Shown here: piece after piece, positions 1-10,339 of the stretch | Layout: each line of letters starts with the position of its first letter | Numbering within the stretch: position 1 is the first letter of the stretch | From: Papaver somniferum | Lineage: Eukaryota; Streptophyta; Magnoliopsida; Ranunculales; Papaveraceae | Reading direction: 5' to 3' | Length of the DNA: 64,000 bases | Assembly: GCF_003573695.1 (NCBI RefSeq) | Contig: NC_039363.1 | Coordinates: 149,080,826-149,144,825 of the forward strand | Made by a program: the position numbers and the translations under genes | The notes under the pieces: generated by a model | The model's database searches: none | Told to the model about the DNA's origin: nothing | What the model saw: only the letters and a program-made list of their open reading frames with translations

Positions 1-1270
1 GATGGACTTAGCTTGTTACACACAAATGAAATGTACCTTCATTTAGATATAAGTAACCGTACCTAAACGTGTACACTAGGTTGGCTCAACAATAGTTAAC
101 CGAAGTTATCCATATGAACACTTTCATATCAACCTTATTCATCTTAATCACAACTAGTTCAAATGAAACTAGTTATAGAGTTGTTCAATTTTTATATTCT
201 CATAAAAGTAAACACGAACACAATTGAAGCAAAATCGGTTTGATTCACTCGAATCAATTCATGAACATTATAGCCACGGTTTGCAAGTGACTGCATTCCT
301 TATTACATAAATGTATTAGTTCATGTCACAACCGATTCTAAAACTTTAACCTACTCAAGTATGCAAACGGGTACACATACTTAAGTAGACGGACTTGGAC
401 TTTGTCCCACAGTACGCGTACGGGTATGCATACTACCACACATCCAAAACAACAATTGAATTAGTACGCGTACGGGTACGCATACAATAGTTCCCGAACT
501 TCAAATGAGTTCGCCAGTATGAGTACGGTTACGCATACCAAGGCTCCCGGACTTCACCTGACCTCGCCAGTACGTATACGGGTATGCATACTAAACCGGT
601 CTTGGATCAAAATATAAGCAAGTACACATACTATGTCTATAATCTAATTTTGGTCAAGTGTTCTAAACTCTATTTCAATCGTTGAAACATTCTTAGAGGA
701 TGACAATAGTTGTTTTCATGAACTATTAGCATCAAAGCAATTTCAAGTTATTGAAATAATCATTACGAAACGTTCCAAATCTACAAATGATTGTATCATA
801 CAAATCATGTAAGATGTTACTGGGATATTTTCACATGATCATCTTTTGACTTTCGTCAAGAATATAATATGAACTTGGTCGAAGCAAAAGCTTACCAACA
901 CATATTTCGAGAAATACGTAAGCGAGTTAAACTCAACTTGAAATATCAAATGTGTATAATTGAATATTATATAGCAATACGACTTTTGTCTCAATATAGG
1001 ATATAGAGTAGAAATAGACTTTCCGAGTGATAGATAAGTTTCAGTCTCCACATACCTTTTGTTGATGAAGTTTCACAAGATCTCCTTAGTAGTTCTTCGC
1101 CTTCAATTGATGAACGCCGTGAAGTCTAAAGCTCAACTACATAATCTATCCTAGTCCGAGATATAGCTATAAGTAGACTAGAAATCAAGACTTATAGTTT
1201 TGACCACTCACATTGACAAACAAGCTTGAGATAGAAACGCTCGCGAGTTTGACCGAGCAGTGCTCTAACA
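1..1270 (-). mobile_element. LTR, 5' part of a minus-strand Copia-type element (G)
   Basis: On the minus strand this LTR begins TGTTAGAGCACTGCTCGG at 1270 and runs off the left edge of the window. It is collinear with the LTRs at 2087-4381, 21056-22511 and 42961-45440: the same blocks for the leader region near 1100-1260, the palindrome cluster near 411-592 and the block near 1-130. The rest of the element would lie to the left. The flank at 1271 is a different LTR in the opposite orientation, so G was inserted into that older LTR. Confidence 0.85.
411..592. repeat. Four phased GTACGC palindromes in an LTR
   Basis: Near-palindromes with the core GCGTACGGGTACGC start at 411, 463, 516 and 569, so spacing is 52-53 bp. 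They are separated by related spacers containing TTCCCGAACTTC or a variant. Each palindrome carries several CpG sites. Related palindromes occur at the same relative place in the sister LTRs (3793, 3840; 21603, 21788; 44575, 44669). Clusters of LTR palindromes are known from Sirevirus elements; a protein-binding role here is inference. Confidence 0.8.
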
Positions 1271-2086
1271 GAAAACATAACTGCGAAGCTGTGTATGGAT
1301 ATATTACTCTAGTAGTGAGACATGATCACATGATCATACTATTAGGGAATTAGACTACAAAGTATAACGTTTATCTTTTGAACTTCATAAATATGACATC
1401 GACATAATTTTATGAGTGCTGTTATAATTATGTGAATGGGTAAAGGTGAAGGTTTCATCCTAGAAAACAATGATTTACATTTGTTTAAAGGAAGTACATT
1501 CATGAACTTGTTTTATGAATCAAAAGGAAATCGCTAGGCTTATTGGTACGACTATTCATTACAAATCTTTGGAATACCATTAGGTATGAGATGTTAGAAT
1601 CGATTGTAACTTTGTTATGTATCTTGGTACAAATAATTACAATATATGACTAATGATTTGGTATGACTAGTTTTGATTAATTGGTGTAACCGATCATAAG
1701 TAATCACCTGAAATGGTATGACCGACATTTGTAATTGGTGTGACCGATTCTAGTAATTGGTGTGACCGATCACAGAGAATTGTGTAATAGATCTTTGTAA
1801 TTGGTGTAACCGGTCCTAGTAATTGGTGTAACCGATCCTGGTAATTGGTATAGCCGGTCCTAGTGATTGGAGTGACTGATCCTAGTAACGGGTGTGACCG
1901 GTCACAAGCAATACCATGAGTATATGGTAACCGGTCCTGGTAATTTATGTAACCGATCCTGGTAACTGATATAACCGGTCCTGGTAATTTGTGTGACCAA
2001 TCACAAGTGCTTCTATATTAGGGTATAACCGATCCCGGTAATTGGTAGAACCGATTGAACCCATAGATGTGATTTTATATTTGATC
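1271..2086 (+). mobile_element. Old LTR fragment related to element C (H)
   Basis: This plus-strand segment matches the LTR of element C (compare 23117-23420 and 36990-37650) over the GAAAACA...GCGAAGC block, the TTCATCCTAG block and the short-period ACCGATCC repeat region. It is bounded by the start of LTR G on the left and the 3' end of the D1 LTR on the right, so it is what remains of an older LTR into which both were inserted. No ORF is supported in it. Confidence 0.7.
1680..2060. repeat. Degenerate ~24-26 bp tandem repeat
   Basis: About fourteen degenerate copies of a unit resembling GTAATTGGTGTAACCGATCC follow one another. Copies differ in nearly every position except the (G)ACCG(A/G)TC core. 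A related, sparser repeat with GGGGAACCGATCC lies in the 3' LTR of element C at 37440-37610, so this is a variable LTR module rather than a satellite. Confidence 0.8.
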
Positions 2087-3216
2087 TGAAAAAGCGGGCG
2101 TCTAACAACCTCACCCAATATTTCGCTTAGCAATCTGTATGGACTAACTCCAATATACTTTTAAGAGAATCAACTAGACAGTCAGTAATAGAAAGTATAT
2201 CAAAGAGTTATATTTCAATTTCTCGATTCAATCCACACTCAAACAAATAGGAATTTGCTAGCCTGATTGAATACAAGATAAATGACTTGATCGGTACCAA
2301 AGACCAATGTTCAAGGATCAATCAATTTCAATCAACAACCAAAGGTTGGATTTACCAATTGATCGATTCAACGCACAACCTGTGATATTTCAATTATATA
2401 ACAAAAAATAATGCAGAAAAGAAATAACACAGACACCAGAAGTTTTTTTAACGAGGAAACCGCAAATGCAGAAAAACCCCGGGACCTAGTCCAGATTGAA
2501 CACCACACTGTATTAAGTTGCTACAGACACTGGCCTACTACAAACTAACTTCGGTCTGGACTGTAGTTGAACCCCAATCAATCTCACACTGATTCAAGGT
2601 ACAGTTGCCTTCCTTACGTCTCTGATCCGATCATGATACTATGCACTTGATTCCCTTAGCTGATCTCACCCACAACTAAGAGTTGCTACGACCCAAAGTC
2701 GAGGACTTGATAAACAAATATATCTCACATAAAAAAAGTCTATATAAATAGATAAGTCTATCTCCCACAGAAATACCTACGATTTTTGTTCCGTCTTTTG
2801 ATAAATCAAGGTGAACAGGAACCAACTGATATACCGGACTTATATTCCCGAAGAACAACCTAGTATTATCAATCATCTCACAATAATCTTAATCGATTAA
2901 CGAAACAAGATATTGTGGAATCAAAAATGATGAAACGAAGGTATTTGTGACTACTATTCTATCTTGCCTATCGAAGATATAAATCTCAAGCCACTCTTAC
3001 GATTGTACTCAATCACGATAGAAACAGCAAGATCAGATCATGCAACTACAGAGAAAATAGTTGGGTCTGGCTTCACAATCCCAATGAAGTCTTCAAGTCG
3101 TTAACCTACAGGGTTTCGTGAAAAACCTAAGGTTAAAGGAGAATCGACTCTAGTTTATGCAACTAGTATCACACAGGAGGTTTGGGGATTAGGTTTCCCA
3201 GTTTCTAGAGTTCTCC

Positions 3217-3224
3217 TTTATATA
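3217..3224 (-). promoter_or_regulatory. LTR TATA box (TATATAAA)
   Basis: GACTATATAAAGGAGA reads on the minus strand. The same box is kept in every sister LTR: 21125-21132, 44098-44105, 50272-50279 and 58527-58534. It is the likely core promoter of the D and E elements; activity is inferred. Confidence 0.7.
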
Positions 3225-4376
3225 GTCTCCAAATCAGGGTTTGTAATCTAAGTTACCTTGGTAACAAAGCATTCAATATTCACTGTTGAATGAACACATG
3301 ATTAGATTCAAGCTAATATCTTTCAACCGTTAGATCGAACTTAGCTTGTTATACACAAATGAAATGTAACTTCATTTAGGTTTGGGTAACCATACCTAAA
3401 CGTGTACACTTAGTTGGTTCAATATTAATTAACCAATGGTTAGCCGTATGAGCACTTTCATATCAACCTTATTTATCTTCACCATAACTAGTTCAAATGA
3501 CTCAAATGAACTAGTTAGAGAGTTGTTCAATTGCTTAGATCTTATAGAAGTATACAAGACACAATTGAAGCAAAATCCGTTTTGATACACTCGAATCGAT
3601 TCATGAACATTATACCCACGGTTTGCAAAGATTGCATTCCTTATTATATAAATGTTTTAGTTCATGAACAAACCGATTTTAGAAAGTAACCTACCTAAGT
3701 ACGCAAACGGGTACACATACTTAAGTAACCGGATTGAGTTTGTTTTTCACTTTCAAGCTTCAGCAGAAATTCAAGGACATGAAATTTCCGCCAGTATGCG
3801 TACGGGTACGCATACTCACCCGGATTTCCAACAACCGCCAGTACGCTTACGGGTACGCATACTTTGGGTTCCCGGTTTTTGACTTTTACACAAATGTGAG
3901 AACACACTATGTTTATATCCAAACATGGTTACATGTTATAAACTCTCATTTCAATCATTGAAACTTTCTTAGAGGATGTTATATAGTTGTTATTCACAAA
4001 CTATTTTTCATCAAAATGATTTTCAAGTTATTGAAATAATCAACATGACTTTCGTCACGAGTAAAGATGAACTTGGCCAAAGAGACAGCTTACCAACACA
4101 TATTTCGAGAAATATATAAGCGAGATAAACTCATCTCGAATAGCAAATGTGTATAATCGAAGTCTATATAGCAATACGATTTTTGTCTCAAAATATGAGA
4201 TAGAACAGATAGACTTTTGAGTGATGGATAAGTTCAAGTATCCACATAACTTTTGTCAATGAAGTTCCACAAGTTCCCTGAGTAGTTCTTCGTCTTCAAT
4301 TGATGAACGCCGTGGAGTTTAGAGTTCAACTACACTTACTATCCTAACCCGAGACTTAGCTATAAGTAGACTAGAA

Positions 4377-4381
4377 ATCAA
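4377..4381. repeat. Target-site duplication of E1, left copy (ATCAA)
   Basis: ATCAA here and at 45441-45445 flanks E1. Joining the D1 LTR across E1 at this site restores the order seen in intact sister LTRs (tagactagaaATCAAgactt). Five bp is the usual duplication size for LTR elements. Confidence 0.9.
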
Positions 4382-4746
4382 TGAAAATGCGGGGGTCTAA
4401 CAACCACACCTAACAATTCTTTGGAAATCTGAGAGGACTTACTCCAATACACCTCACAATAATCAATCACCTCACAATAATCTTAATTGACTAGTGAATC
4501 AAGATATTGTAGAATCACAAACGATAAGACGAAGTTGTTTGTGATTACTTTTCTATCTTGCCTGTCGGAGATATAAATCTCGAGCCAATTATTTCAATTG
4601 CACTCAACACTATAGAAACAGCAAGATCAGATTGCGCAACTACAAAGATAATAGTTGGGGCTGGCTTCACAATCCCAATGAAGTCTTCAAGTCGTTAACC
4701 TACAAGGTCTTGAGAAGAAACCTAAGGTTAAAGGAGAATCGACTCT
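4382..4746 (-). mobile_element. E1 3' LTR, distal part with internal deletion
   Basis: The minus-strand LTR end CCCCCGCATTTTCA lies at 4382. The segment matches the end of the E1 5' LTR (42961 onward) but jumps from the CCAATACAC block directly to a block matching about 43750, so roughly 0.7 kb is deleted. Element F interrupts it at 4747; the rest resumes at 21056. Confidence 0.85.
4742..4746. repeat. Target-site duplication of F, left copy (ACTCT)
   Basis: ACTCT here and at 21056-21060 flanks element F. The uninterrupted site is seen in the E1 5' LTR near 44029 (gaatcgACTCTagttatg). Confidence 0.88.
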
Positions 4747-5600
4747 TGTTAGAGCATTGCTCGGTAGAACTCGCATGCGTTGCTATCTCAAGCATGTTTT
4801 TCAATGTTAGTGATCAAAACTATAAGTCTTGATTTCTAGTCTATTATAGCTAAGTCTCGGAATAGGATAGAAAGTGTAGTTGAGCTCAAGGACTTCATGG
4901 CGATTCATCATACAAGTAGAAGAACTACTTAAGGAACCGGTGGAACCTCTCGACAAAAAGGTATGTGAAGACTTGAACTTATCTATCACTCAAAAGTCTA
5001 TCTACTCTATCTTCTACTCTTTAAGACGAGAAGTCGTATGCTATATATATAGACTTTGATTATACACATTTGGTATTTCGAGCCGAGTATACCTCGCCTA
5101 TCTATATCTTAAAATATGAGTTGATAAGATTTTCTCTTTAACCAAGTTTATCTTTACCATGTGACGAAAGTCATGATATGTTTCAATCATCTTGAAAATT
5201 GCTTTTACGAGAAATGATGTAACAACTATATAACGTCCTCTAAGAATGTTTCAATGATTGAAATCAGAGTTTAGATTACATAACCAATGGTGGACATAAG
5301 CATTGTTATGGAAACACATTTATGTATAAGTCTTATTCCTTGAACCAAAGTTTGTGAACTTTGTTGTTCAAGAGAACCGGAAGAATGGCGTGAGCCAAGT
5401 CCGCGAACTGCCGAAGTTCTCAAACCCGAGAATATCCACTAGAGTTGACAAACTATTTGCATGAAACTAAGTCAGCGAACTCAGTCAGTGAACCCAGTCC
5501 GCGAACTGACGAAGTTCTCATACCCGAGAATTTCTGTTGGAGTTTGTAAACTCTGCCCGGTAACTTAAGTCCGCGAACCTAGTCTGCGAACTTGAGAAGG
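4747..5600 (+). mobile_element. F 5' LTR, proximal part
   Basis: A plus-strand LTR starts TGTTAGAGCATTGCTCGG at 4747. The first 600 bp are related to the D and E LTRs, but the palindrome module is replaced by repeats of AGTCCGCGAACTG (near 5400, 5500, 5570). Gypsy element A interrupts it near 5600; the far end of the LTR reappears at 19118-19521, and more than 1 kb of the middle is missing. Confidence 0.82.
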
Positions 5601-5636
5601 TTACATTCATCACCAGAATAATATATTATTGCCCCT

Positions 5637-5973
5637 ATTCCATGGTCGAATCCACGGCCTGATCCCATGGAATGGCAATAACAATTTCTCCTACTCTGTG
5701 GTCGAATCCACGGCCTGATCCCACAGAATGGCAATAAACAATTGCTCTGATTCCATGATCGAATCCACGGCTTGATCTCATAGAATGGCAATAAACTACT
5801 ACATTATCTCATTATTCCGATTTCATGATCGAATCCACAGCCGATCTCATGAAATGGTGATAGATAATCTTAATTACTACAATTCTATGGTCGAATCCAC
5901 GATCCCATAGGATGGTAATGCACGTTTTATTATTCTGAATTCATAGCCGAATCCACAGCTGATCCTATGAATT
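5637..5973. repeat. Tandem hairpin series with covarying stems
   Basis: Six units of about 55-60 bp share a loop close to TCGAATCCACGGCCTGAT, flanked by arms that differ between units but pair within each. Unit 1 (5637-5673) is ATTCCATGG/CCATGGAAT. Unit 2 (5695-5727) is TCTGTGG/CCACAGA. Unit 3 (5751-5785) is TTCCATGA/TCATAGAA with one mismatch. Unit 4 (5821-5854) is TTTCATGA/TCATGAAA. Unit 5 (5882-5913) is ATTCTATGG/CCATAGGAT with one G-T. Unit 6 (5938-5973) is AATTCATAG/CTATGAATT. A weaker seventh lies near 6005-6030. Confidence 0.85.
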
Positions 5974-6230
5974 AATAATAAACAACTATTCATTTTTATT
6001 ACTCAGTTTCATGAATTATTCTCCACTGAATTTCATAAATTAGTAATAAATACTCAACAACCGGGCATCTGGACCATCACTGAGTAAGCCCCACAAAAAT
6101 GGTGCAAGTGTACTCGAGAATGATGCACGACTGAGCATCCGAACGCACAAACGAGCATCCAAAAACATAGACAGATGAGGAATCCTACGCAAAACTGGAG
6201 AAAAACAACAAATAATAATAAAATAATAAG

Positions 6231-6720
6231 AGGCACCCAGGGGTCGGGCCCACCGGACGGCCGACATGCCCTAGTCCCGGACGGTCCCATGCCTCCTTTA
6301 ATATTTTGCCTTATTTTGTTATTTTTCATGAACTCATGAAAACTCCCTGATTTTAGCAACTTTCCTTGTTTGTGCAAAACTCATGAATTCTCCATAACTC
6401 CATAGATTCATGAAATAATATTATAAAATAGGGAAAGGTGTGCGGGACCGGGTAACCTATCCGGCCGGCCATGCCTAAGACGTGGCCGGTCCCACACCTC
6501 ACAATCCCTATCCTTTTATAATTATTGCTCCCAATCTCATGAAACTCCTCCGTTTCGACAAAACTCATAGATTCTCCATAATTTCAAGGATTCATGAAAA
6601 AATAATAATATAAAATTAGGGAAAGGTATGCACGACCAGGTAACCTAGCCGGCCGGCCATGCCCTAGCCGTGGCCGGTCCCACACCTTTCAATCCCTAGT
6701 CTTTTATAATTATTATTTTC
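6231..6720. repeat. Three ~188-bp units with GC-rich inverted arms
   Basis: GGGAAAGGTGTGCGGGACC recurs at 6431 and, varied, at 6619, with an older copy starting near 6231. Each unit has a left arm GGTGTGCGGGACCGG and a right arm CCGGTCCCACACC around a GGCCGGCCATGCC core, so each can fold into a long GC-rich stem. The arms are embedded in AT-rich sequence with TTCATGAAA motifs. The same units occur in the 3' LTR at 16530-16990. Confidence 0.8.
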
Positions 6721-7625
6721 TTCAATTCATGAAACTCCCGGGTTTGAGCAAAATTCATGATTTCTTCATATTTTCTCAAATATTGCTCAAATCATGAAAA
6801 ACCAAAAGCCAACATGGTCACACAACTGTCTAGCCGAAATTTTAAACATTACAACACTTTTATTTTAATATTTACAAAATATTGATGAATTGAGCATACA
6901 TGCTCATTCCAACAAAAATCAAGAATTTTAGTCAAGATGAAACTCTTCTGAAAATTCACAATGTTGCTCGAACGCACATCAAAAAATACTGAAACTCTCA
7001 GTATGGAGACAAGAACACCAAGGCAACGTGTGCATGCCCTCATGACCGACCAGAGTCATTCCTAAGGATTGCACAAAGCCGGTCCCACAAGTTTTCATAA
7101 TTCTGACTTAATTTGCTCAATTGCTCATATTGGTCCCAAACTCTCTCTAACCAACCTGGGGATTGCTCAAACGGACAATAATTGGGTACTTGACCACCAA
7201 GAGAAGGTCCCATGGCCTCTTGGTCGGTCCCCATCTCTCATACCTAGGTTTCATCACCTAATGATGAACCTAGAAATTTTTCTGTATAATGATGAAACCG
7301 GCGTTTATCATCATTCTTCACCAACTCTCAAACTGAGAACCTGTGCGTGCTCACTCGAGAAACGGGCACCACATGGACGCCCATCATCCCATGTGGTCGG
7401 TCCCTCTATCACTCATAACCTATTTTCAGCGATTCATCAACTATGATCTGAAATTAGGGTTTCAATCAAATGTTCTACGAATCATCATTCTGAGCAAGAT
7501 TCAAGAACTAATGGATTTGTATTAATTCAGCAACTAACATATGAATGAATCATATAATATTCGGTATTCTACCAATATTGTGATATTTTATTGGGTCACG
7601 CCACCAATAAATATTTCGTCGAATC

Positions 7626-7932
7626 GAGCAATACTTGCTCAGTTGCTAAAATATTGTTCAGTTTTCAATATTTAATAATTTATCAGTAATTTGTCGAATT
7701 GAGTAACACTTGCTCAATTGCACGTTAAATTATCGACATTCAGTATTTTGTCGAATTGAGCAATACTTGCTCAGTTGCATGTCAAAATTATCAACATTCA
7801 GTATTTTTTTCGAATTGAGCAATACTTGCTCAGTTGCACGTCAAAATTTTCAATCGAATTGAGCAATACTTGCTCAGTTGCTTGTCAAATTCCCAATATT
7901 CAGCAATTCGCCGAAATGAGCAATACTTGCTC
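7626..7932. repeat. Tandem GAGCAATACTTGCTC repeats
   Basis: The perfect inverted repeat GAGCAA-TAC-TTGCTC begins at 7626, 7758, 7817, 7861 and 7918, with a degenerate copy at 7701. Most are followed by AGTTGC and preceded by TCGAATT. Spacing is 44-75 bp. Confidence 0.85.
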
Positions 7933-8384
7933 AATCGTTCAACGGGTCAGTAATTCATCATTGAACTTACAATATTGACACCATTCCAGAGAACTACATG
8001 TTCGATCCTTGAATCGCTGAGCATTTATCACTTATGCTCGATTCAACAAAACCTAGACTCATTGTCTAATCAGTCAACAACTGACTAACTAAATACACGT
8101 CTGCCATTTAGACTCCACGATTCGTAAGATATCAATCACGTCACAAATGGGGGATATCACTCAGGGTTTTGGTCTGGCGGTCTACGACACGTGGATTCAT
8201 CCACGACGATAAATGTGCATAAGTCGTGCAAACTGTTGAAGGAGTTAACAAATTAGTGGGTGCACGATCAGTCAAGTTTCCACACGACATGGAACTGACT
8301 TTACCACGATCTTCCAGTTTTCCCACTCTTTCACTCAAGAAACCGTCACACTTACAGGGATCAGTGTGTTAACTACTTTGAAAA

Positions 8385-8392
8385 TATAAATA
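8385..8392 (+). promoter_or_regulatory. Gypsy A LTR TATA box (TATAAATA)
   Basis: TATAAATA lies about 430 bp before the LTR end and is kept in the 3' LTR at 18688-18695. It is the likely core promoter of element A. Confidence 0.6.
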
Positions 8393-8818
8393 ATTCTCTG
8401 AATCCATGATTTAAGGACAAGATTGGAACACTCGAACATACGTCTGACAAGAATTTTACGAGTAATCACTCTCAAGAATTCATCAATCCATCAGAACTTA
8501 TTCGAACTCAACAGTTCACCAATTATTGCAGAAACCTTCAATACATCCACAATCCTTGATCACCACTGATCCTACACAATTCTCAGATTCCCTCCTACAG
8601 ATCAACCAATCTCCCTCTTTGCGACCGAATTGACTCTGGAACGACCATTTACTTGGTTTAGGACGGAGTCATACAGATTGATCTCTCGAATCTAAGCACT
8701 CCCTTTGCGGTGCATTTGTGTGAGGATTAAAATTTCACCCGGCTGAGGAGTCCCGACAGCACGCTCGTCTCTTCGCTTCCCAAAAAATCGGCGACTCGTT
8801 TTTCCCCATCTACAGATC

Positions 8819-8835
8819 GGCGACCACAGTGGGAG
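8819..8835 (+). other. Gypsy A primer binding site
   Basis: GGCGACCACAGTGGGAG follows the LTR end by 4 bp. Element B has TGGTGACCACAGTGGGAG at the same position. This type of site is found in Tat-lineage Gypsy elements; the exact tRNA was not determined. Confidence 0.65.
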
Positions 8836-8871
8836 ATTAATCTCTCGGTTGCAATCTCACACTTTCACAAA

Positions 8872-9803
8872 ATGGTTGATCTTAGGTCAGGTTCAGTTAC
8901 AAATCCTAACACAGACAACACCATCACTAATAACAATGGTGGTACTCCAGAAAATACTATTGCTTCCAACATCGGTGCTGGTGATACCACTCCTTCTCAA
9001 ACCAACAAAGGAACCTGCAGGATTCATCACTCGCGAGGACCTGAAACGCTTCATGGAGGATCGAGGAAAAGGCAAGATACCATATGTCCACCGTCATCAA
9101 CCTCCATATCATGCTGCTACGCAAATAATTCCTCTCTCAAAGGGCTACACTTCCCCAACGTCCACAATGTATAACGAAACAGGGAACACTCGAGAACACG
9201 TCTATCGATTCATGGATACACTAGGAGAGCATGAACACAACGGAATAATCCCAATCTACAGATCCTTGCTGGAGAATCCGCGATTCCAGACTTTCTCAGA
9301 ACTTCATGAAGCAGCCAAATGATCAGCAACTACCTCGCATGTTTTACTGGAAAGAGAAAGACCTAGACTGAGAACCACGTGATACTCAGCGCCTCTTCAA
9401 CAGACAATACAAATTCCAACCTTCCAATAACGTTGTTGCTGAAGGAAGAAAAAGGAAAGACGAAGCACCACAGCAGAAGCATACACTTCTCCAATCTCTC
9501 AGGATCCTTCAGAAGCGCAAAGAAAGGATGACCAATCCTGAAATGCACAAACCTCAACCATGCATCAACAAACGAGGAAATGGTAAAACAAAGTAAAACT
9601 TATTTATTACCATTGAAGAAGTGATCAAATTACTAGAAGTCTGGATTCACGATGGTGCAAGCAAATTGACATTCATCAGGAGACAGCCAACTGAAGAAGA
9701 AATGGATAATCCCAGGTACTGCCTTCATAAGTTCATCGATCATCCAACAAGTAACTGCAATATTTTGAAGCACATCTTCAAAGATAAGGTTGATCCCCAA
9801 TAG
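8872..9803 (+). pseudogene. gag: Gypsy A gag, decayed and lacking its core
   Basis: The start MVDLRSGS matches the gag start of element B. The frame shifts near 9010, after which FITREDLKRF and the LGEHEHN block follow. The text then jumps straight to IPIYRSLLEN, so the central Retrotrans_gag region present in B (KEFSKSLTGRACTWY to the SFINGMV block, roughly 60 residues) is deleted. A stop falls at 9320-9322. The C-terminal part resumes in another frame at 9621 with the zinc-knuckle-like C-LH-KFID-H-PTSN-C and ends at 9803. It cannot make a working capsid. The frames are read by comparison with element B. Confidence 0.8.
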
Positions 9804-9982
9804 ATTTAACAGGGGACTGAAGGAGTACACAAGAATCCTCTCCCAGTCAGAACCTTTACACTCTCCGAACAACCAGTCAAAGAAGCAGTTCAATCGTTGA
9901 TCGAGCATATCTGTGAAATTGCTTTATCTGTCTAAGGCACAAAGGAAAGACATGAAATACATGTTCACAACACCGAATTACA

Positions 9983-10336
9983 TTGTGTCGGAGTCTTTCC
10001 ATCCAGGAAATACTCCTCGAACCTTCATTCACAAACAATGAGATGCACGACTGGGGACTGCTTACCACGGTCCATCTCAGAGGAAATGAATTAGGAAGAA
10101 TGCTGACCGATGCTGACACCGCCATCAACATTATTCCACTGAAAACCCTCAGAGCCACAGGAATCACTCGACAAGAATCTACTCGTCATCCAATCATCGG
10201 AGTACTTGGAGAAATTTCGAACTTTGACGAGGTTGAAGCAAGAACCTGCAAAAGAGGCATAAACATTCATCAACAGGTTCCGCACTCAGGCAAGTCTCAT
10301 TCCTTCCATGTTTATGTCATTTATTTCCTCACATGA
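9983..10336 (+). pseudogene. Gypsy A protease-like remnant
   Basis: The region encodes WGLLTTVHLRGNELGRM, then LTDADTAINIIPLKTLRA. The second block aligns with the aspartic-protease region of plant Tat-like Gypsy elements, where a D-(S/T)-G triad is followed by a run ending in LPLKTL. Here the triad position reads D-A-D, so catalysis is not expected. The block TGITRQESTRHPI follows, and the frame stops at 10336. The C-terminal ILG(R/S)PW-type motif seen in B is missing. Confidence 0.65.
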
Positions 10337-10339
10337 TAT

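Larger units (their letters stand above)
2087..4381 (-). mobile_element. D1 3' LTR, distal part
   Basis: On the minus strand the LTR ends with ...GCTTTTTCA at 2087. It is collinear with the D1 5' LTR at 49144-50818. It is interrupted at 4377-4381 by element E1. The missing first 87 bp of this LTR lie 41 kb away at 45441-45527, directly next to the D1 polypurine tract. The joined LTR is about 2.4 kb. A minus-strand TATA box is at 3217-3224 and palindromes are at 3793-3816 and 3840-3863. Confidence 0.88.
5600..8814 (+). mobile_element. Gypsy A 5' LTR, 5'-truncated
   Basis: This segment is collinear with 15890-19117 at an offset of about 10.3 kb, with small indels. Compared with the 3' LTR (15377-19117) the first roughly 500 bp are missing. 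It ends CCCCATCTACA at 8814, next to a primer site. It holds four repeat modules: hairpins 5637-5973, about 188-bp GC-rich units 6231-6720, GAGCAATACTTGCTC units 7626-7932, and a TATA box at 8385-8392. ORFs up to 125 codons inside it (for example 7069-7446) are not supported as genes. Confidence 0.88.

Noticed and set aside
1680..2060. Regular short repeats that could be mistaken for a CRISPR array
   Set aside because: There are no unique spacers, the units are adjacent and degenerate, and the DNA is plant LTR sequence.
5641..5960. GGTCGAATCC in each hairpin loop resembles a tRNA B box (GGTTCGAATCC)
   Set aside because: One T is missing, there is no A box or acceptor stem at the right distance, and the unit folds as a simple hairpin. 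It is not a tRNA gene or a SINE head.
7069..7446. 125-codon ORF in the Gypsy A 5' LTR
   Set aside because: The 3' LTR counterpart (17367 onward) is open for only 72 codons, and no family signal is present.
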